Positions 60,660 through 64,000 of a stretch of 64,000 nucleotides of DNA are shown piece by piece. The stretch covers positions 1,364,001-1,428,000 of the forward strand of contig NZ_CP085173.1 in NCBI RefSeq assembly GCF_020616555.1. The letters are read 5' to 3'. How positions within the stretch are numbered: the first letter of the stretch is position 1; each line of letters begins with the position of its first letter. The notes beneath the pieces were generated by a model. It was given only the letters and a program-made list of their open reading frames with translations. It did not search any database and had not been told where the DNA came from. The DNA is from Streptomyces longhuiensis (GTDB lineage Bacteria; Actinomycetota; Actinomycetes; Streptomycetales; Streptomycetaceae). A program made the translations under genes and the position numbers.

Positions 60660-62765
60660 TCAGCCCAGGATGCCGCTGCCGGGCTGCTCAGGGATCGCCA
60701 CCCCCGTGAGCCCCCGTGGCACAGTCGCCGTCGGCAGGCCGCTACGGCTCCCCCGGTCGATGTCGGTGATCAGGTCCCGCAGCGCGGCGCAGCCGTGCGG
60801 TGCCGGCAGCCGGCCGTCCAGGGCGGCGAGCGCGCGGTGCGCACGCAGGCGGGCCCTGCCGGTGCGGCCGTCACTGTGGTCGACGAACGCCTGGGCGTAC
60901 CGGGCGACGAGACAGGCCCAGGCGTCACCGCGCATGCCGGGCTGGCTCAGGGCGCGGCGGGCGCTCCGCCGCGCCGCCCGCGGCGACTGCTCCGCCTGTG
61001 CCACGGCGAGAGCGGCCAGGCTCACCGCGGGCGGCAGACCGCCGGACACGTGGGGCGGGATCATGCTCGCCGCCTCCTGGAACTGCTCGGTGGCCCGTTC
61101 GAGGTCACCCTCGTGGAGCGCCAGCATGCCCTGGACGTGCGCGATCCGCCCAACGGTCGCGTCGTCCCCGGTCAGGACCGCGGCCGGCCACGCGTGCTGA
61201 AGCAGCTCACTGGCCCCGTACGGGTCGCCGTACGCCGTGAGCCAGGCCGCGAGGCACAGGGCGCGCGCGGTCAGGAGGGTGTCCGAGCGGCACATCGGAA
61301 GCAGCCGCAGCAGATGGCGGCGCCCTTCGTCGGCGGCGTCGTAGACCGCCCACCAGAACCACAGGTTCAGTACGGACTCCAGGGCCGCCGCCGCGAGTTC
61401 GGGCTGGCGGGGCGCGTACTCCAGCATCGCCCTGAGCCCCTCGGCCTCGTCCAGGACGAGCCGTACGGCCTGCGGCTGACTGCCGAGGCTCCACAGGTTC
61501 TCGGCGAGGGCGGCCACCCGGTGGAAGTGGATCGCGCGGCGTTCGGCGGCGACCTCGAACTCCTTTGCCTCACGCAGCCGTTCGCCGCCGAAGTCGTGGG
61601 CGGCGGGGGCCATGCGGTAGCGGGGTTCGCGGATGCCGCCGGGGTCGCGTACCGGAGTCAGGACGCCGACCGCGGCGAGGCGGGTCAGGCATGCGGGCAC
61701 CCGGGCCGGGGCGAGGCCGCCGCCGGCGCAGACGAACGCCGCCGTCGACTCGTCGAAGTCCCCGGCCAGGATGCTGGCCCGTGCCCACACGATCCGCTCG
61801 TCGCGGTCGCACAGCACGTAGACCGCGGCGACGGCGTCCCGCAGCGAGCGGTGCCGGGGAGCGGCCATGTCCGGTGCGCTCAGCCAGCACTGGTGTTCCT
61901 TGAGCCGTTCCGCGACTTCCCCCACGCTGCTTCTGGCGGCCTGCTCCGCGGCCAGCTCGACCGCGAGCGGAAGCCCGCCCACGTACCGGCAGATGTCCGC
62001 CACCGAGCCCAGTTCCGATTCGTCGGCGTCGAAGGCGCCCGCCTGCTCCAGAGACCGGTCCAGGAACCGGTCGAAGAACAGCGCCGCGGCAGGCGCGGTC
62101 CCGCGCCCGTCCGCGGGCTCGGAGCTGAGCGGCGCCAGGCGCAGCACGGCCTCGCCGCCCAGGCCGAGGGGCCGGCGCGCGGTCACCAGGACGCGCAGCG
62201 ACGGCACGAACTCCATCAGCGTCTGCACCATCCCCACGCACTCGGCCTGGACCGGATCGACGTCGTCGAGGAAGAGCAGCACGTCGGCGGCGCGCAACTG
62301 GTCGGCGATGGCGCCGACACCGGCCGCTCCGCGCCTCCCGTGGATCCCGGCCGCCGCCTCCATGACGGCGGCGGCAAGCGAGGCGGGCGTGCCCGGCCCG
62401 GCACCGGACCCGGCGTCCTGCCCGCCCTCCGACCAGCGGACGACCATGACGCGCGGCCCGGCCCCCTGCGCGCCGACGCCCACGACCGCACCCGCTGTGA
62501 GCCGCCCCTCGCTCACGCCGAGCACGCGCTCCCCCGGCCTCGCGCCCAGCGCCACGACATCCGCGACCGCCTCCGCTGCGAGCCGGCTCTTGCCCACGCC
62601 GACCTCGCCGGCCACCGTCACCAGTCGATGGTTCTCCAGGAGCGTGCGCAGGTCCTGCGACTCCCGCTCCCGGCCGACCAGCGGACCGGGCACGTGGCCG
62701 CGGTCCTCCGCCGACGGCGTTCTGTCGCCGCCCCTGCGTGTCCACACGTCCGCCATGCTCCGCAC
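60660..62765 (-). CDS. AfsR/LuxR-like STAND ATPase without DNA-binding domain
   Basis: This 701-residue protein has a P-loop NTPase domain (LVTVAGEVGVGKSRLAAEAV Walker A; VLLFLDDVDP Walker B; VLVTARRPLGLGGEAVLRLA) followed by helical repeats of the TPR type. Relatives in Streptomyces fuse this module to SARP or LuxR DNA-binding domains, but none is seen here, so it may act through protein contacts. The GTG at 62765 (GAGGGG 7 bases before) was taken; an ATG three codons on is possible. It converges on the deaminase gene. Confidence 0.85.
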   Translation of the reverse strand: MRSMADVWTRRGGDRTPSAEDRGHVPGPLVGRERESQDLRTLLENHRLVTVAGEVGVGKSRLAAEAVADVVALGARPGERVLGVSEGRLTAGAVVGVGAQGAGPRVMVVRWSEGGQDAGSGAGPGTPASLAAAVMEAAAGIHGRRGAAGVGAIADQLRAADVLLFLDDVDPVQAECVGMVQTLMEFVPSLRVLVTARRPLGLGGEAVLRLAPLSSEPADGRGTAPAAALFFDRFLDRSLEQAGAFDADESELGSVADICRYVGGLPLAVELAAEQAARSSVGEVAERLKEHQCWLSAPDMAAPRHRSLRDAVAAVYVLCDRDERIVWARASILAGDFDESTAAFVCAGGGLAPARVPACLTRLAAVGVLTPVRDPGGIREPRYRMAPAAHDFGGERLREAKEFEVAAERRAIHFHRVAALAENLWSLGSQPQAVRLVLDEAEGLRAMLEYAPRQPELAAAALESVLNLWFWWAVYDAADEGRRHLLRLLPMCRSDTLLTARALCLAAWLTAYGDPYGASELLQHAWPAAVLTGDDATVGRIAHVQGMLALHEGDLERATEQFQEAASMIPPHVSGGLPPAVSLAALAVAQAEQSPRAARRSARRALSQPGMRGDAWACLVARYAQAFVDHSDGRTGRARLRAHRALAALDGRLPAPHGCAALRDLITDIDRGSRSGLPTATVPRGLTGVAIPEQPGSGILG

Positions 62766-63097
62766 ATTCCTGCCCCTCGTCCGTCGACCGCCGCCGTCGT
62801 CCGCAGCCCGCGCCCAGTCTGTGCAGAACCGTCACTGCACTTGCGCCACGGCAACCCCAACGCCTGAGCGGCCCCAGGGTGTCGTCGCCGGGCGACGGTC
62901 CACCCTTCGCGCGGAACAGTCGAACGCGCGCCCGACTCCACGGTGGGGCGCAGGCCACTCGAAGTGAGCAGTTTTGGAGAAGCGCCGGTCCTGAGCCCCG
63001 CCTAGCCTGAACTCCGTGGACAGCGCCCCTCACGGCAGCTCTCCCGCCGCCTCGCACCGGACGACGGCGACCACACCCACGACCTTCAGGAGTCATC
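62766..63097. other. Divergent intergenic region
   Basis: These 332 bases lie between the start of the STAND ATPase gene and the VOC gene. I recognise no gene, palindrome or clear promoter in them beyond the AGGAG before the VOC ATG. Confidence 0.4.
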
Positions 63098-63448
63098 ATG
63101 ACCAGCTCTTCCACCCAGGGGATCAAGACCGTGCTGCACCCCGTCTCCGACCTGGCGAAGGCCAAGGCGGTGTACGTCGCCCTGCTCGGCGCGGAGCCGA
63201 CGGCCGACGCTCCCTACTACGTCGGCTTCGACGTCGCGGGCCAGCACATCGGGCTCGTTCCCGGTGGCGGTGGCATGACCTCGCCGGTGACCTACTGGCA
63301 CGTACCCGACATCGAGGCGAAGCTCGCCGAGGTCACGGCCGCGGGTGCCGTGGTGAAGGAGGCCGCGCACGACGTCGGCGGCGGCCGCCTCGTCGCCACC
63401 TTCACCGACGCCGACGGCAACGTCCTCGGACTGCTCCAGGACAGCTGA
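63098..63448 (+). CDS. Small VOC (glyoxalase-fold) protein
   Basis: This 116-residue protein is one VOC module (LHPVSDLAKAKAVYVALLGA; ITYWHVPDIEAKLAEVTAAG-type helix; TFTDADGNVLGLLQD end). It is of the glyoxalase/bleomycin-resistance type; only one of the usual metal residues is evident, so enzymatic activity is uncertain. AGGAG lies about 5 bases before the ATG. Confidence 0.85.
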   Translation: MTSSSTQGIKTVLHPVSDLAKAKAVYVALLGAEPTADAPYYVGFDVAGQHIGLVPGGGGMTSPVTYWHVPDIEAKLAEVTAAGAVVKEAAHDVGGGRLVATFTDADGNVLGLLQDS

Positions 63449-63581
63449 CGGACGGCCCGGCCTACCGGGTCCCGGCCAGTGGACGAACAGCATCAGGCGG
63501 ACGGCTCGAAACTGGTTAGATCGAGCCGGGCGACGCCGACGGGGCCCGCGAGGGCGGTCCCGCGCAACAGATGGAGACACG

Positions 63582-64000
63582 ATGAGCATGGCCAAGGGAA
63601 CGCAGGCGCAGTCACCTGCGCTGCACGCTGCCGACAGCCACGATCTGATCCGCGTGCACGGTGCGCGCGTGAACAACCTCAAGGACGTCAGCGTCGAGCT
63701 CCCGAAGCGCCGGCTGACGGTGTTCACCGGTGTCTCCGGTTCGGGCAAGAGTTCGCTGGTCTTCGGCACGATCGCCGCGGAGTCGCAGCGGATGATCAAC
63801 GAGACGTACAGCACGTTCGTCCAGGGCTTCATGCCGACGCTGGCCAGGCCCGAGGTCGACGTGCTCGACGGTCTGACGACGGCGATCATCGTCGGCCAGG
63901 AGCGGATGGGCGGCGACGCCCGCTCCACGGTCGGCACGGCCACCGACGCCAACGCGATGCTGCGCATCCTCTTCAGCCGGCTCGGCAAGCCGCACATCGG
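63582..64000 (+). CDS. UvrA-like ABC protein (N-terminal part)
   Basis: The first 139 residues of a UvrA-type protein are visible; the gene runs off the right edge. They begin with IRVHGARVNNLKDVSVELPK and hold a Walker A motif GVSGSGKSS, and a segment (FVQGFMPTLARPEVDVLDGL) typical of the shorter drug-resistance UvrA relatives such as DrrC, rather than of housekeeping UvrA with its zinc finger spacing. GGAG precedes the ATG by 5 bases. It probably handles DNA-bound drugs. Confidence 0.85.
   Translation, partial: MSMAKGTQAQSPALHAADSHDLIRVHGARVNNLKDVSVELPKRRLTVFTGVSGSGKSSLVFGTIAAESQRMINETYSTFVQGFMPTLARPEVDVLDGLTTAIIVGQERMGGDARSTVGTATDANAMLRILFSRLGKPHI

Noticed and set aside
63582..64000. Housekeeping uvrA
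   Set aside because: The visible part has the segment order of the shorter drug-resistance UvrA relatives, and the neighbours are not DNA-repair genes; the rest is outside the window.

Overview
The window is high-GC actinobacterial DNA. Almost every reading frame ends its codons in G or C, SD sites are GGAGG-like, GTG and TTG starts are common, and many protein families are Streptomyces favourites: a conservon, DUF6233, bL37, DUF5937 ArsR and a SpoIIE phosphatase with PAS/GAF domains. It reads as a chromosomal segment of a Streptomyces or close relative. No rRNA, tRNA, CRISPR array, transposase or phage gene was found.

Layout. Bases 1-750 hold the end of an acyl-CoA dehydrogenase. Bases 756-4460 (minus) form a conservon, cvnA-B-C-D, with a fifth GAF gene, all overlapping or nearly so. 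Bases 4867-16389 mix regulators (HTH, LysR, TetR, MmyB-type), three MFS transporters, an SGNH esterase, a glyoxalase-fold protein, DUF6233 and a 25-residue ribosomal protein bL37.

Bases 16903-33937 are the most coherent block, a glycan-use locus. It encodes four exported carbohydrate-active proteins (a GxGYxYP protein, a GH47 mannosidase, a PA14-GH2 enzyme and a GH127-type protein with a ricin-like lectin). It also encodes a LacI regulator, an aldose 1-epimerase and an ABC importer laid out like YtfQ-YtfR-YtfT-YjfF. Seven copies of one 14-base palindrome (best copy TTACAACGTTGTAA) lie upstream of these genes and of lacI itself, which points to a single LacI regulon. A 16-base minisatellite sits in front of lacI.

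Bases 33956-48632 hold a PAS-GAF-SpoIIE phosphatase, a Nudix hydrolase, an ankyrin protein with a beta-propeller lipoprotein, a P450 with an odd I-helix, a coiled-coil protein, and an ArsR regulator followed by a truncated aminoglycoside-phosphotransferase-like gene. Two more MFS genes, a MaoC protein, an aminotransferase and a two-domain glyoxalase-fold protein complete this part, with two simple-sequence repeats between them.

Bases 48936-52683 hold a SigB/F/G-type sigma factor, a FAD-Rieske oxidoreductase, a small protein behind an 8-base repeat, and a wrecked M20 peptidase gene. Bases 52733-54902 are a divergent TetR/NCS1 permease pair with a palindrome between them. Bases 54975-57570 pair an AurF-type diiron oxygenase with a ferredoxin fused to its reductase, behind a 25-base palindrome. 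Bases 57906-60642 are a cyanate locus (cynR facing cynT-cynS) with a nucleoside deaminase added. The right end holds a STAND ATPase, a small VOC protein and the start of a UvrA-like ABC protein cut by the window edge.
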